64,000 nt of DNA. It comes from Longispora albida DSM 44784. Its GTDB lineage: Bacteria; Actinomycetota; Actinomycetes; Mycobacteriales; Micromonosporaceae. Under the pieces are notes generated by a model. The model was not told the DNA's origin. It saw only the letters and a list, made by a program, of their open reading frames with translations, and did not search any database. This document shows positions 1 through 7,582 of the stretch, piece after piece. Position numbers and translations under genes: made by a program. Position 1 is the first letter of the stretch. Each line of letters opens with the position of its first letter. The stretch spans positions 372,599 to 436,598 of the forward strand of contig NZ_KB903836.1 of assembly GCF_000379825.1 (NCBI RefSeq), written 5' to 3'.

Positions 1-1028
1 CCGCCGCCTCCGCCGGCCACGGCCCGCGAGCCGGGGGTGGGGCCGTCCGGCCGGTACACGGGGGCGGTCTGGCCGGCCGGGATCTCGATGACCTCCGGGT
101 TCAGCTCGGCGGGGAACGACCCGGTACCGGCGGCGATCATCGACGGGGCCGGCAGCGTGGTGGCGATGAACTCCGGGCCGGCGCCGAGGCCGGGCGCGTC
201 GACCGGGTGGCTTTGGGTGCCGCCGGACAGCGCGCGGTCGTTGTCGGGGTACGGGTCGGCGGACCTGGCCCGGCCTGCCCAGCCCTCGATCGTGAACAGT
301 CCCGGGTACCCCTGGCTGATCGTGGTGATCGCGTCGGCGGTGGCCAGCCGGGGGCCGAAGGCCCGCTCGACGATCCCGGCGTCGAAGTCGGCGTACCTGA
401 CGGGCAGCACGACGGACCGGATCTCGGCCGGTGCGCCGCTGGCCAGGGTGATCCGCCTGCCGTTGAGTGCCAGGGCGGCCGCGCCCGACGGGTTGGCCGT
501 GCGCTGGTCGCCGTCGAGGCCGAACGGGTCGAAGCCGCTGACGAAGATCTTCTTCACGCCGGTACCGGAGGAGAAGGTGTTACCCAGCAGGCCCCGGCTG
601 GCGTCTTCCCATGCCCGCGTGACGCTGGTCTTGTCCGCGGTGAACACCGGGGTCCACTGCCGGATCTGGAGCGAGAGCCTGAGCCGGGTCCAGTACAGCG
701 GGCGGTCGTCGCCGGGGGCGAGGTCGCCGGTGCGGCTGCCCTGGGCGCGGCTGACGGCCGACTGCCACAGCGCCGTGCCCCAGCTGACGGCGAGGCTCTC
801 GGCCTCAGCCTGCGTACGGGCCGTGCACAGCGCGGCCGGGAACCGGTCGGGCCACGCGCTCAGCCCGCCGCGCCGGATCAGCTCGGTGCTGGTGCTGCCG
901 AGCCGGGACTGCTCGGCGGTGCCGGCGACGGCCGGATCGGTTCCGCAGACAGCGGCGGCGCTGGCGGGTGCTGGGACGGTGAGGGCCAGGCCTGCCGCGA
1001 GGGCGAGCGTGACAACTTTCCTGAACAA
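1..1028 (-). CDS. Secreted pyroglutamyl-peptidase-like (C15) protein, partial
   Basis: The gene runs off the left edge: 342 codons are visible and the C-terminus is missing. I place the start at a TTG because it lies five bases after GAGGAG and opens straight into a signal peptide (residues 1-25: FRK, hydrophobic core, then APASA). Residues 165-170 read GFDPFG, the signature of peptidase family C15, which removes N-terminal pyroglutamate. GLFTIEGWAGRAR at about 243-255 resembles the family segment carrying a conserved Glu. The catalytic Cys and His would lie outside the window, so activity is not shown. Export and a roughly 160-residue N-terminal extension differ from the usual cytosolic enzyme of about 215 residues. 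It is divergent from the lipoprotein gene at 1182. Confidence 0.7.
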   Translation of the reverse strand, partial: MFRKVVTLALAAGLALTVPAPASAAAVCGTDPAVAGTAEQSRLGSTSTELIRRGGLSAWPDRFPAALCTARTQAEAESLAVSWGTALWQSAVSRAQGSRTGDLAPGDDRPLYWTRLRLSLQIRQWTPVFTADKTSVTRAWEDASRGLLGNTFSSGTGVKKIFVSGFDPFGLDGDQRTANPSGAAALALNGRRITLASGAPAEIRSVVLPVRYADFDAGIVERAFGPRLATADAITTISQGYPGLFTIEGWAGRARSADPYPDNDRALSGGTQSHPVDAPGLGAGPEFIATTLPAPSMIAAGTGSFPAELNPEVIEIPAGQTAPVYRPDGPTPGSRAVAGGGG

Positions 1029-1181
1029 AGGGGCTCCTCGGAGCACGAGTGAGAGTGGAATGTCATACACTACTCAGCTCCGGTCCGGCCACTCAGGACA
1101 CCCCGCACCACATCGGACCTGTCTCGCGGATCACGTCGCCAGGGACAGCCGCCGGCCGGGAGCGTCACTAGCATCAGCCAT

Positions 1182-1607
1182 ATGTTGAACGCGTTCAAGG
1201 CGCGGTGGCTGGCCTGGCCGCTCCTCGCGCTGGCGCTGACCGGCTGCCTCGGGACCTGCTGCTGCTGGAACTGGATCGGCCCCTCACCGGGCCTGGCCGC
1301 CGAGGACCTGTCCGGTGACTGGGACGGCCCGTTCGGCGGAACCCTGAACCTGCGCACGGACGGCACCTACACGATGCGCGACGTCGTCCTGTGTGGTGAG
1401 AGCGGCCGGGAGCGCGGTGGCAGCCCGGTCTCCCGCGAGGGCACATGGCGGCTGGCGGAGCCGGCCTTCCTCACGCCCACGCAGGCCGTCTACTTCGACG
1501 AGTCCGAACTCGGCACCAGCTACGCGGCCACCAGCGACGACAATCTGTTCTACTACGTCGGCGACCGCGACAGCGTCGACCTGTGCCACTTCACCCGGCC
1601 CGGCTAG
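1182..1607 (+). CDS. Small lipoprotein of unknown function
   Basis: Encodes 141 residues. The N-terminus has a lipoprotein signal: basic FKAR, hydrophobic segment, then the lipobox LTGC with the acylated Cys at residue 22. The mature part contains LSGDWDG and a later EGTWRL, typical of a small beta-rich extracytoplasmic domain, and an isolated CCCW stretch just after the lipobox. I do not recognise a family. There is no ribosome-binding site; a TAGCAT hexamer at 1169-1174 ends seven bases before the ATG, so the message is probably leaderless. The gene diverges from the C15-like peptidase across 153 bases and is followed at 82 bases by the HEAT/biotinyl-fold gene. Confidence 0.75.
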   Translation: MLNAFKARWLAWPLLALALTGCLGTCCCWNWIGPSPGLAAEDLSGDWDGPFGGTLNLRTDGTYTMRDVVLCGESGRERGGSPVSREGTWRLAEPAFLTPTQAVYFDESELGTSYAATSDDNLFYYVGDRDSVDLCHFTRPG

Positions 1608-1689
1608 GCGGCCGATTCCTGCTTGCTACCTTCTCGATCATCAATCACCGGCCTGCCGGGCACGGGCTCCGGCTCAGGGCCGGCTCCAC

Positions 1690-2559
1690 ATGGACCTGAC
1701 GCCCGAGGAGATCGACACCCTCCTCACGGATTACATGTACGGGGACGACCGCGCCCTCGGCGGCCTGCTCGCAGCAGGTCCGGCGAGCCTCCGCCGGCTT
1801 CTGGCCATCCGGGTGGGCCGGGTAAATCCGGGCTGGGACATGGCGGAGATCATGGCCCGCGACCGGGACGAGTACCGGCGCCCCGGAGAAGCCCAGCTGC
1901 ACCTTGCCCGCGCTTTCCCCGACATCTTCTTCTCCGAGGCTGCGGCGGACCCCGCGCTGGAATCGGTGGTGCTGGGAACGCTGGAGCACATCGAGGATCC
2001 GCGGGCTCTGCCGTTCCTGGAGCGTCAGCTGCGCAGCAGCAGCCCGGAGTCTCGCCGTCGAGCGCTGCGCGGGCTGGCCGTGCACGGGACGGCCAGCCAC
2101 ACGAACGCCGTCGTGGCGTGCCTGGCGGACCCCGAGGTGCGATCCGAGGCGGTTGACACGCTGGCGCGGCTGGGTGACGCCCGCGCGGCCGGGCCGTTGC
2201 TGCGCGAGCACCTGGCCGGCGACTCCCACTTCGCCCGGCACGCGGGGGAAGCCCTCGACCAGGTCGAGCAGCGCATCGGCGGGCCGCTCGTACCGCCGGT
2301 GTGGCGTGAGCTGGGTCCGGTGGAGTTCAGCGCCCAGGCCGTGATGGGGTTGCCGTGGTGCGTGGCCGAGGTCCTGGTCGAGCCCGGCCAGGACGTCCGA
2401 AGCGGCCAGCTCATGGCCGTCCTGGAGAACGACATTGTCTGCCAGGATCTGTGCGCGGACGGGCCCGGCACGGTCACCGAGGTCCGGATCGCGGCGGGCG
2501 GCCAGGTTCCGGAGGACGCCGTTGTTCTCGTCGTCCAGTCCCGCCGCCGGATCGGCTAG
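1690..2559 (+). CDS. HEAT-repeat protein with a C-terminal biotinyl/lipoyl-like domain
   Basis: Encodes 289 residues. Residues about 65-200 form alpha-helical HEAT-type repeats (segments such as LEHIEDPRALPFLERQL and RRALRGLAVHG). The last 75 residues look like a biotinyl/lipoyl hammerhead domain: VLVEPGQDVRSGQLMAVLEN, then GPGTVTEVRIAAGGQV. The position normally holding the modified Lys (E-x-M-K-M) reads ENDIVCQDL, so no lysine is available for biotin or lipoate. HEAT repeats usually serve as a protein-binding scaffold; the C-terminal domain may be a structural relic or interaction module. The ATG at 1690 is chosen because the reading frame upstream overlaps the lipoprotein gene in another frame. 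It converges on the methyltransferase gene, with four bases between stops. Confidence 0.7.
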   Translation: MDLTPEEIDTLLTDYMYGDDRALGGLLAAGPASLRRLLAIRVGRVNPGWDMAEIMARDRDEYRRPGEAQLHLARAFPDIFFSEAAADPALESVVLGTLEHIEDPRALPFLERQLRSSSPESRRRALRGLAVHGTASHTNAVVACLADPEVRSEAVDTLARLGDARAAGPLLREHLAGDSHFARHAGEALDQVEQRIGGPLVPPVWRELGPVEFSAQAVMGLPWCVAEVLVEPGQDVRSGQLMAVLENDIVCQDLCADGPGTVTEVRIAAGGQVPEDAVVLVVQSRRRIG

Positions 2560-2563
2560 ACGA

Positions 2564-3325
2564 TCACATGCTGATGTGCCTGGCTACGACCAGGTACACG
2601 GTGAAGCCGGCGATGACCGGCCCCGCAGTGAGGCGGTCCAGCCAGGCCGCTGCCTCCTGGGAGTTCAGGGCCCCGTCGCGTACGGCGCGGGCGGTGTTGC
2701 GGGTGAGGCCGAGGAACTGGTCGGCGGACGGGAAGTCACGGAACAGGATCGGCACGGCCTCGGCGCTGTGGATCCCCAGGCCGGCCTGGGCGGACAGCCG
2801 TACTAGGTCACGGCCGATGGTGGCGTTGCGGACGCCGCCGGCCACGTACCGGGCGAACCGGCGGCTGACGTCAGTGTCCTCGTCGGCCACGGCGAGGGTG
2901 TCCCAGTCCGGTTCGGCCATGCCGAGCAGGCCACCCGGGCGGAGTACGCGGCGGGCTTCGGCGATCACGCGGGCCGGGCTGGCCACGTGCTGGAGGACGC
3001 GGTCGGCCCGGGCCCGGTCGGCGCTGGCGGCGGGCAGGGGCAGGTCGTGGAGGTCGCCCGGGGTGATGGTGACGTTCGGCAGGTGCGCGTACCGGCGGCG
3101 GGCCTCGGCGAGCATCTTCTCGTCGTGGTCGACACCGATGACGGTGCCGCCGGAACCGGCCGCCCCGGCGATGCGGCCCAGGTCGGTACCCGGGCCGCAG
3201 CCGAGGTCGGCGACCGTCTGCCCTGGACGGACGGCGAGCGCGCCGAGCAGCCGCCGCTTGTACGCCAGGCCGGCCGGGGCTGCGGCGGCCGCGTCCATGT
3301 ACTCGATCGGGTCAGGAGTGTCCAT
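2564..3325 (-). CDS. Class I SAM-dependent methyltransferase
   Basis: Encodes 253 residues of the Rossmann-fold methyltransferase family. Motif I is VADLGCGPGTDLGRIAG (about residues 38-54), followed by VIGVDHDEKML, in which the acidic residue binds the SAM ribose, and by GDLHDLP, which normally contacts adenine. RVLRPGGLLGMAEPDWD is the post-motif strand and loop. It resembles the UbiE/Coq5-like Methyltransf_11/25 group; the substrate cannot be inferred. A 13-base perfect inverted repeat lies three bases upstream of the ATG (3329-3341), suggesting a repressor site. It is the last gene in the leftward direction after pyrH, 37 bases downstream of it, so the two may be co-transcribed. Confidence 0.85.
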   Translation of the reverse strand: MDTPDPIEYMDAAAAAPAGLAYKRRLLGALAVRPGQTVADLGCGPGTDLGRIAGAAGSGGTVIGVDHDEKMLAEARRRYAHLPNVTITPGDLHDLPLPAASADRARADRVLQHVASPARVIAEARRVLRPGGLLGMAEPDWDTLAVADEDTDVSRRFARYVAGGVRNATIGRDLVRLSAQAGLGIHSAEAVPILFRDFPSADQFLGLTRNTARAVRDGALNSQEAAAWLDRLTAGPVIAGFTVYLVVARHISM

Positions 3326-3328
3326 CCC

Positions 3329-3341
3329 GTGATCCGATCAC
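3329..3341. promoter_or_regulatory. Inverted repeat next to methyltransferase start
   Basis: The sequence GTGATCCGATCAC is a perfect dyad with 6-base arms around one central base. It lies three bases upstream of the methyltransferase ATG at 3325, a position suited to a repressor operator. Confidence 0.4.
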
Positions 3342-3362
3342 CCGGTTGTGCGGGAACCGTGG

Positions 3363-4076
3363 TCAGGAGATGCGGGTGCCGAGGTCCTCGCCTTCGCAGA
3401 TCCGGCGCATGACGCCCCGCGCCGCGACGTCGAAGACGTGCATGGTGAGGTCGCGCTCGCCGGCCAGTACGAGAGCGCTGGTGTCCATGATCTTGACCTG
3501 TGCGGCGAGGGCCTCGGCGTGGGTGAGGGTGTCGAAGCGGACCGCGTCGGTGAACGTGTTCGGATCCTTGTCGTACACGCCGTCGACGCCGCGCTTGGCG
3601 ACCAGCAGCGCGTCGGCGTCGAGTTCGAGGGCGCGCTGGACGGCCGGGTAGTCGGTCGTCACGTACGGCTGGCCGATGCCGCCGGCCAGGATCACGATCA
3701 GGCCCCGGTCGAGGTGCCGCATGGCGCGCAGCCGGATGAACGGCTCGGCGACGCTCTGCATCGGCATCGCGGTCATCACGCGGACGCTCGTGTCCGTGCG
3801 GGCGGTCAGCGCGCCGCGCAGCATGAGCGCGTTCATGACGGTGCCGAGCATGCCGATGTTGTCGGCCTCGGCGTGGCCGATGCCCCAGCCCTCGGCCATC
3901 CGGCCCCGGAAGTAGTTGCCACCGCCGACGACCACGGCCACCTGCACGCCCAGCTCGGCCACTGACAGCACCTCGTCGGCCAGGTGCGCGAGAGCTGCCG
4001 GGTCGGCGCCCCATCCGCCGCTTCCGGCGAGTGCCTCACCACTGAGCTTCAGGACCACTCTCTTGTACCGTGCCAC
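3363..4076 (-). CDS. pyrH: UMP kinase (amino-acid-kinase family)
   Basis: Encodes 237 residues, the normal length for bacterial UMP kinase, which phosphorylates UMP to UDP in pyrimidine nucleotide synthesis. Visible family motifs are KLSGEALAG at residues 9-17 (phosphate binding), VVVGGGNYFRG, the GADxDN-like region replaced by MAEGWGIGHAEADNIGMLGT, and DTSALVLAGERDLTMHVFD near the C-terminus. The GTG start follows GGGGAGGA. The gene stands between a methyltransferase and a Tat-exported protein, whereas the housekeeping actinobacterial pyrH lies between tsf and frr. It may be a second copy or a relocated one. The C-terminal GERD replaces the usual C-x-D-N type sequence, which supports paralogy. 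Confidence 0.85.
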   Translation of the reverse strand: MARYKRVVLKLSGEALAGSGGWGADPAALAHLADEVLSVAELGVQVAVVVGGGNYFRGRMAEGWGIGHAEADNIGMLGTVMNALMLRGALTARTDTSVRVMTAMPMQSVAEPFIRLRAMRHLDRGLIVILAGGIGQPYVTTDYPAVQRALELDADALLVAKRGVDGVYDKDPNTFTDAVRFDTLTHAEALAAQVKIMDTSALVLAGERDLTMHVFDVAARGVMRRICEGEDLGTRIS

Positions 4077-4092
4077 AGCGCACCATCCTCCC

Positions 4093-4124
4093 CGTCCGGC
4101 CCGGCAGCGGCGCCGGGCCGGACG
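4093..4124 (-). terminator. Rho-independent-type hairpin downstream of beta-helix gene
   Basis: Perfect 13-base arms (CGTCCGGCCCGGC at 4093-4105 and its complement at 4112-4124) with a 6-base loop. It lies between the end of the leftward beta-helix gene and pyrH. No T-run is present, as is common in actinomycetes. Confidence 0.65.
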
Positions 4125-4137
4125 GAAGGCTACACGG

Positions 4138-5502
4138 TCAGACCGCCGGGTACTTCACGTCGGCGACGTAGGTGGCGGAGGTGTTGATGCAGTCGCGTAC
4201 CTCGTGGCGTGGCGTCGCCGTGCCCGTCCAGCGCAGCATGCCCGTGGCACCGGTCGCGGCGGCGTTGTTGCGGAACCGGCAGCCGTCGTAGATCAGCTTG
4301 CCGGCGGTGGTGGCGGTGCTGGCGGTGGCCACCTCGTGGTACCCCATCAGGGCGCAGTCGGTGTAGCGGACCAGCGGGCCACGGGAGCCGCTGGTGTTGA
4401 ACCGGTACACGTGGCTCTTCGTGCCGGCCGCCCAGCCGGTGTGGCCCTGCGCGGTGTCGTCGCAGGACACGAAGCTGACGCTGCCCTTGTACCACGACGA
4501 GTCGATCACCTTGTGCAAGTTGCTGCGCAGCTCGAAGCGGATGCCCTGCGCGTACAGCCGCATCACCGAGTCGGCCCGGCCGCCGAAGTCGCCGGTCAGC
4601 TCGAAGAACGTGCCGGGCTTGGTCTTGTCGATCAGGATGTAGGAGCCGCCGATGAAGTTCATCGAGCCGCCGCGCCGGTTGCGGACGAACACGCCGTGGT
4701 CGAACTCGACCTTGCACTCGCGGAACCAGTAGTTGAGGAACTGGTCCTGCTGGGTGGACTCCGTCCCGCCCATGCCCATCGTGAGGAACGCCTCGGAGTA
4801 CGAGCCGCCGATGTCGCAGTGGTCGAAGCCCATCTCGCTGTTGAGGTCGGAGCGGTCCGGGATGCCGCTCGGGTGGCCGGGCACGATCGGGCCGCCGTCG
4901 AGGCCGATGCCCCGCTTCCACGCCCCGCGCCACTCCACGTCGGTGTACCAGGTGTCCTGCACGCCCAGGCCGTCCTTGGCCGAGTAGGCGTAGTTGAAGC
5001 TCGACGTCGGGTTGGTGCTGGTGAACGTGATGCCGGAGATCCGGATGTTCTTGTAGCGCCGGTCGTTCGTCCACAGCGTGGTGTCGTTGGCCGCCGGGGA
5101 GTACGTGATCCGGGTGATGCGCTTGCCGTACCCGGTGATGGTGATCCCGTCGAACACCTTGTTGTCCGTCGTACCCGATGTGCCGGGCAGCAGCGAGTCC
5201 GGCTGGGTGAGCAGGTAGTTACCCGGCGGGATGACCAGGATCTTCTTCAGCAGGTACCCGGAGATCTGGTCGGCCTGCTTCGCGCTGAGCAGCGCGGCGG
5301 CCGCGTCACGGAACGCCTGGTCACTGGGCTTCGTGCCCGTGTCGTCGGCGCCGAAGGCCCGCACGTCCACGGTGTACAGGTCGTGGCCGGTCTCCGCGGC
5401 CGCGGCCGGTGCCGCCCCGGCGGTGGTGCCAGCCAGCGCGCCGATGCCGAGCGCGCCGAGTACCACCGACCTGCGGCCGGGCTTGTGGTCCTGAGCCGTC
5501 AT
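4138..5502 (-). CDS. Tat-exported right-handed beta-helix protein
   Basis: Encodes 454 residues. The N-terminus carries a twin-arginine signal (GRRSVVLGALGIGALAG, residues about 9-25) ending at AAPAAAAE, so the folded protein should be exported by the Tat pathway. VRAFGADDTGTKPSDQAF shortly after is the entry motif of the pectate-lyase-3/tailspike-type parallel beta-helix domain. Repeated short strands with N/G turns follow, for example FDGITITGYGKRI and YKNIRISGITFTST. These folds often belong to secreted polysaccharide lyases or hydrolases, but I see no definite catalytic signature. The start is supported by GGGGAGG upstream. A strong hairpin lies just beyond the stop at 4093-4124, so it is probably a single-gene transcript. 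Confidence 0.75.
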   Translation of the reverse strand: MTAQDHKPGRRSVVLGALGIGALAGTTAGAAPAAAAETGHDLYTVDVRAFGADDTGTKPSDQAFRDAAAALLSAKQADQISGYLLKKILVIPPGNYLLTQPDSLLPGTSGTTDNKVFDGITITGYGKRITRITYSPAANDTTLWTNDRRYKNIRISGITFTSTNPTSSFNYAYSAKDGLGVQDTWYTDVEWRGAWKRGIGLDGGPIVPGHPSGIPDRSDLNSEMGFDHCDIGGSYSEAFLTMGMGGTESTQQDQFLNYWFRECKVEFDHGVFVRNRRGGSMNFIGGSYILIDKTKPGTFFELTGDFGGRADSVMRLYAQGIRFELRSNLHKVIDSSWYKGSVSFVSCDDTAQGHTGWAAGTKSHVYRFNTSGSRGPLVRYTDCALMGYHEVATASTATTAGKLIYDGCRFRNNAAATGATGMLRWTGTATPRHEVRDCINTSATYVADVKYPAV

Positions 5503-5594
5503 GGTTTTCCTCCCCTGGGTTGTTCTTGAAGATCAACTTGGCGATTATGCGCGGGGAGGGCAAGCGGGCGCCACATGATCATTGTCCACAGTGG

Positions 5595-6050
5595 TCAGCT
5601 GCGCAGGCTCAGCCCCAGGGCTGCGTGGCCGGTGGAGGGGCGGAAGCCCAGCTGCCGGTAGAGCGGCTCGCCTTCAGGTGTCGCCGCGAGGCCGATCCTG
5701 GTGACGCCCCGGTCCGCGTACCAGGCGATCAGCGCCGTCATGCACGCCCTGGACAGGCCACGCCTGCGCTGGTCAGGATCTGTCGCGACGTTGAGGATGT
5801 ACCCGGCCTCCCCGGACGGGTTGCCGGGGTCGGCGAACCGCTGCTCGACGAGCCCGGCCGCGCACGCCGCCAGGCCGCCGCCCTCGCGATCGGCGACGAA
5901 GGCCGCCATGCTCCCGCCGGCCATCCGGTCGCGCATGGTGGCCGCGGCTGCGTCCTGCCACGCTCCGGCTTCCGCCCCGCCCAGCATCACGCCGCGCAGC
6001 CTGACGAGTTCCGGCACGTCGGCGGCCACGGCGATCCGTACTTCGATCAT
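5595..6050 (-). CDS. GNAT-family N-acetyltransferase
   Basis: Encodes 151 residues of the acetyl-CoA-dependent GNAT fold. MIEVRIAVAADVPELVRLRGVML is the usual first strand-helix unit, GYILNVATDPDQRRRGLSRACM (about residues 82-103) contains motif A with the Q/RxxGxA-type pyrophosphate loop (QRRRGLSRA), and LYRQLGFRPS near the C-terminus is the typical final motif. The acceptor is unknown. The ATG is preceded by TACCGT at 6058-6063, seven bases upstream, indicating a leaderless message. It diverges from the ArsR-type regulator at 6100; the shared 49 bases must hold both promoters. Confidence 0.85.
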   Translation of the reverse strand: MIEVRIAVAADVPELVRLRGVMLGGAEAGAWQDAAAATMRDRMAGGSMAAFVADREGGGLAACAAGLVEQRFADPGNPSGEAGYILNVATDPDQRRRGLSRACMTALIAWYADRGVTRIGLAATPEGEPLYRQLGFRPSTGHAALGLSLRS

Positions 6051-6099
6051 GGCCGGTACGGTACCTGTGCCGGCTTGGCGGCACGGAAGGGAGCTTGCG

Positions 6100-7110
6100 G
6101 TGGCGATCGTGATCGAACTCGGCGGCCCCGCGCCACAGTGGCTGGTGTCGCCGCTGGCCGAGCTGGGCTGGGCGTGGCACGGGCTCGCCTGCCCGGCCGG
6201 GCACCAGCTGGCCGTGTTCCCCGCCGGGATCCGGGCGCGGCTGTCCGGCTGGGCTTTCGCGGTGAGCGCGGTACGGGCCAGCGTGTTCGCCGACCCGGGC
6301 CTGCTGCCGGGGCCGTCGTTCGCCGATCAGCTCAACGCGCTGCGGCGGATGCCAGCCGGGGACTTCACGGCTGGGCTGCTCCGGCCGCTGCTGCGGGTAC
6401 GGGGCCGGCCGGCGGCGGCTGACCGGGCTGGGCTGCTGAGCCTGGCCCGGGCGCGCGGGCCGGCGGTGCTGGACGTGGTGCGTGCGCTGACCCATGAGCC
6501 GGAGGAAGCCCGGGAGACGTTCACCGGCCTGCTGGCCGAGGCGTGGGAGGCGTTCGGGCCCGCGTGGGAGGCGACCGGGCCGGTACTGGCCGCCGAAGCC
6601 GCCCGCCGCGCCGCCCTCAGCCCGCGCCAGGCCCTGGCCGGGCTGTCCCCGGCCCTCACCCTCGACGTACCGGGCGCGCGGCTGACCGCCGACAAGGTGC
6701 AGAACAAGCGGCTCGTCACGGCGGGGCGGGGGCTGGTGCTGACGCCGACCCGGTACGGCGCCCCGCACCTCACGGTCTCCGACGAGCCGGGGCGGCCGGT
6801 GGTCGTGCACTATCCAGTGCCGGCTCCGGCCCGGGCGGCTGGCAGCCGGGAGACGGTGCGGCGGCTGGAGGTACTCGGACACCCGGCCCGGCTGGAGATC
6901 TGCCGGGCGATCGCCGTCGAGCCCCGGTCGGCACGCGAGATCGCCCGGCTGTGGGGGCTGGCCGAGCCCGCCGTCACCAAGCACCTGTCGGCGCTGCGGT
7001 CGGCGGGGCTGGTGCGGGCGGAGCGCGCGGGGCACTTCGTCCGGTACACGCTGGACAGTGAAGTGATCGCCGCGGTCGGGACGGACCTGCTGGACGTCCT
7101 CCGGCGCTGA
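6100..7110 (+). CDS. ArsR-family regulator with DUF5937-type N-terminal domain
   Basis: Encodes 336 residues from a GTG preceded by GGAAGGGA. The C-terminal 85 residues form an ArsR-type winged helix: RLEVLGHPARLEICRAI, then SAREIARLWGLAEPAVTKHL as the DNA-recognition helix and LVRAERAGHFVRYTL as the wing. The N-terminal 240 residues match the architecture of actinobacterial proteins annotated DUF5937, whose function is unknown. No metal-binding Cys cluster is visible in the HTH part, so metal sensing is unlikely. The coding sequence ends inside a hairpin shared with the convergent I36-inhibitor gene. It may control the divergent GNAT gene. Confidence 0.8.
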   Translation: MAIVIELGGPAPQWLVSPLAELGWAWHGLACPAGHQLAVFPAGIRARLSGWAFAVSAVRASVFADPGLLPGPSFADQLNALRRMPAGDFTAGLLRPLLRVRGRPAAADRAGLLSLARARGPAVLDVVRALTHEPEEARETFTGLLAEAWEAFGPAWEATGPVLAAEAARRAALSPRQALAGLSPALTLDVPGARLTADKVQNKRLVTAGRGLVLTPTRYGAPHLTVSDEPGRPVVVHYPVPAPARAAGSRETVRRLEVLGHPARLEICRAIAVEPRSAREIARLWGLAEPAVTKHLSALRSAGLVRAERAGHFVRYTLDSEVIAAVGTDLLDVLRR

Positions 7111-7133
7111 GCAGGGCTCCGGAGGACGTCCAG
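7090..7133. terminator. Bidirectional hairpin between convergent genes
   Basis: Perfect 15-base arms (CTGGACGTCCTCCGG at 7090-7104, complement at 7119-7133) with a 14-base loop. The left arm is within the last codons of the ArsR-type gene and the right arm ends four bases from the stop of the convergent I36-type gene, so one hairpin can serve both. Confidence 0.7.
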
Positions 7134-7136
7134 CCG

Positions 7137-7502
7137 TCAGCAGGCTTTGAGGGAACTCACCCACGTGGGCCGGAAGTAGTCCCCGCTGTCGTTCGGCAGC
7201 ACACCAACGACGTCACCCTCGTAGTAGGCGTGCTCGTAGAGGCACCAGTGCTTGTTGGTCCGGTTGATGAAGCTGCGGACGTTGTCGTTGAGCGATCCAC
7301 CCAGGAACTGGCTGAGGTTGTCGGCTCCGTACCGGAACTTGGCCCAGTGGTAGCCATCCGAGAAGGTGTCGGCTTCCGAGATGCAGAAGTACCCGCTGGG
7401 GCACGGCCCAGCCGCCTCAGCGGGCGCGGCGGCGACGAGGGTCGCGGCGCTGACGGCCACGGCGAGGACGGAGGCCCTGATCATGCGTCGAGTCTTGTTC
7501 AT
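7137..7502 (-). CDS. Secreted peptidase-inhibitor family I36-like protein
   Basis: Encodes 121 residues with a cleavable signal peptide (MNKTRRMIRASVLAVAVSAA, cleavage near AEA-AG). The mature part CPSGYFCISEADTFSDG, then SLNDNVRSFINRTNKHWCLYEHAYYEG, follows the pattern of actinobacterial family I36 proteins (related to Streptomyces metalloproteinase inhibitor, with a beta/gamma-crystallin-like fold). Four Cys (C33, C39, one near 87 and the C-terminal Cys) could make two disulfides. Inhibition has not been shown for most family members. TAGCGT at 7509-7514 ends six bases before the ATG, so translation is probably leaderless. Confidence 0.8.
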   Translation of the reverse strand: MNKTRRMIRASVLAVAVSAATLVAAAPAEAAGPCPSGYFCISEADTFSDGYHWAKFRYGADNLSQFLGGSLNDNVRSFINRTNKHWCLYEHAYYEGDVVGVLPNDSGDYFRPTWVSSLKAC

Positions 7503-7582
7503 GAGGCGACGCTATGCAGGCCGGATCGCGGGGAACAGGAAGTACACCGGCAGCTGAGCGGCAACTTGCCGACGTCCCTCTG

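Noticed and set aside
37-1188. Long plus-strand open frames over the first kilobase
   Set aside because: They are shadows of the minus-strand C15-like gene; the products are Arg/Ser/Pro-rich and lack domains, whereas the minus strand gives a signal peptide and GFDPFG.
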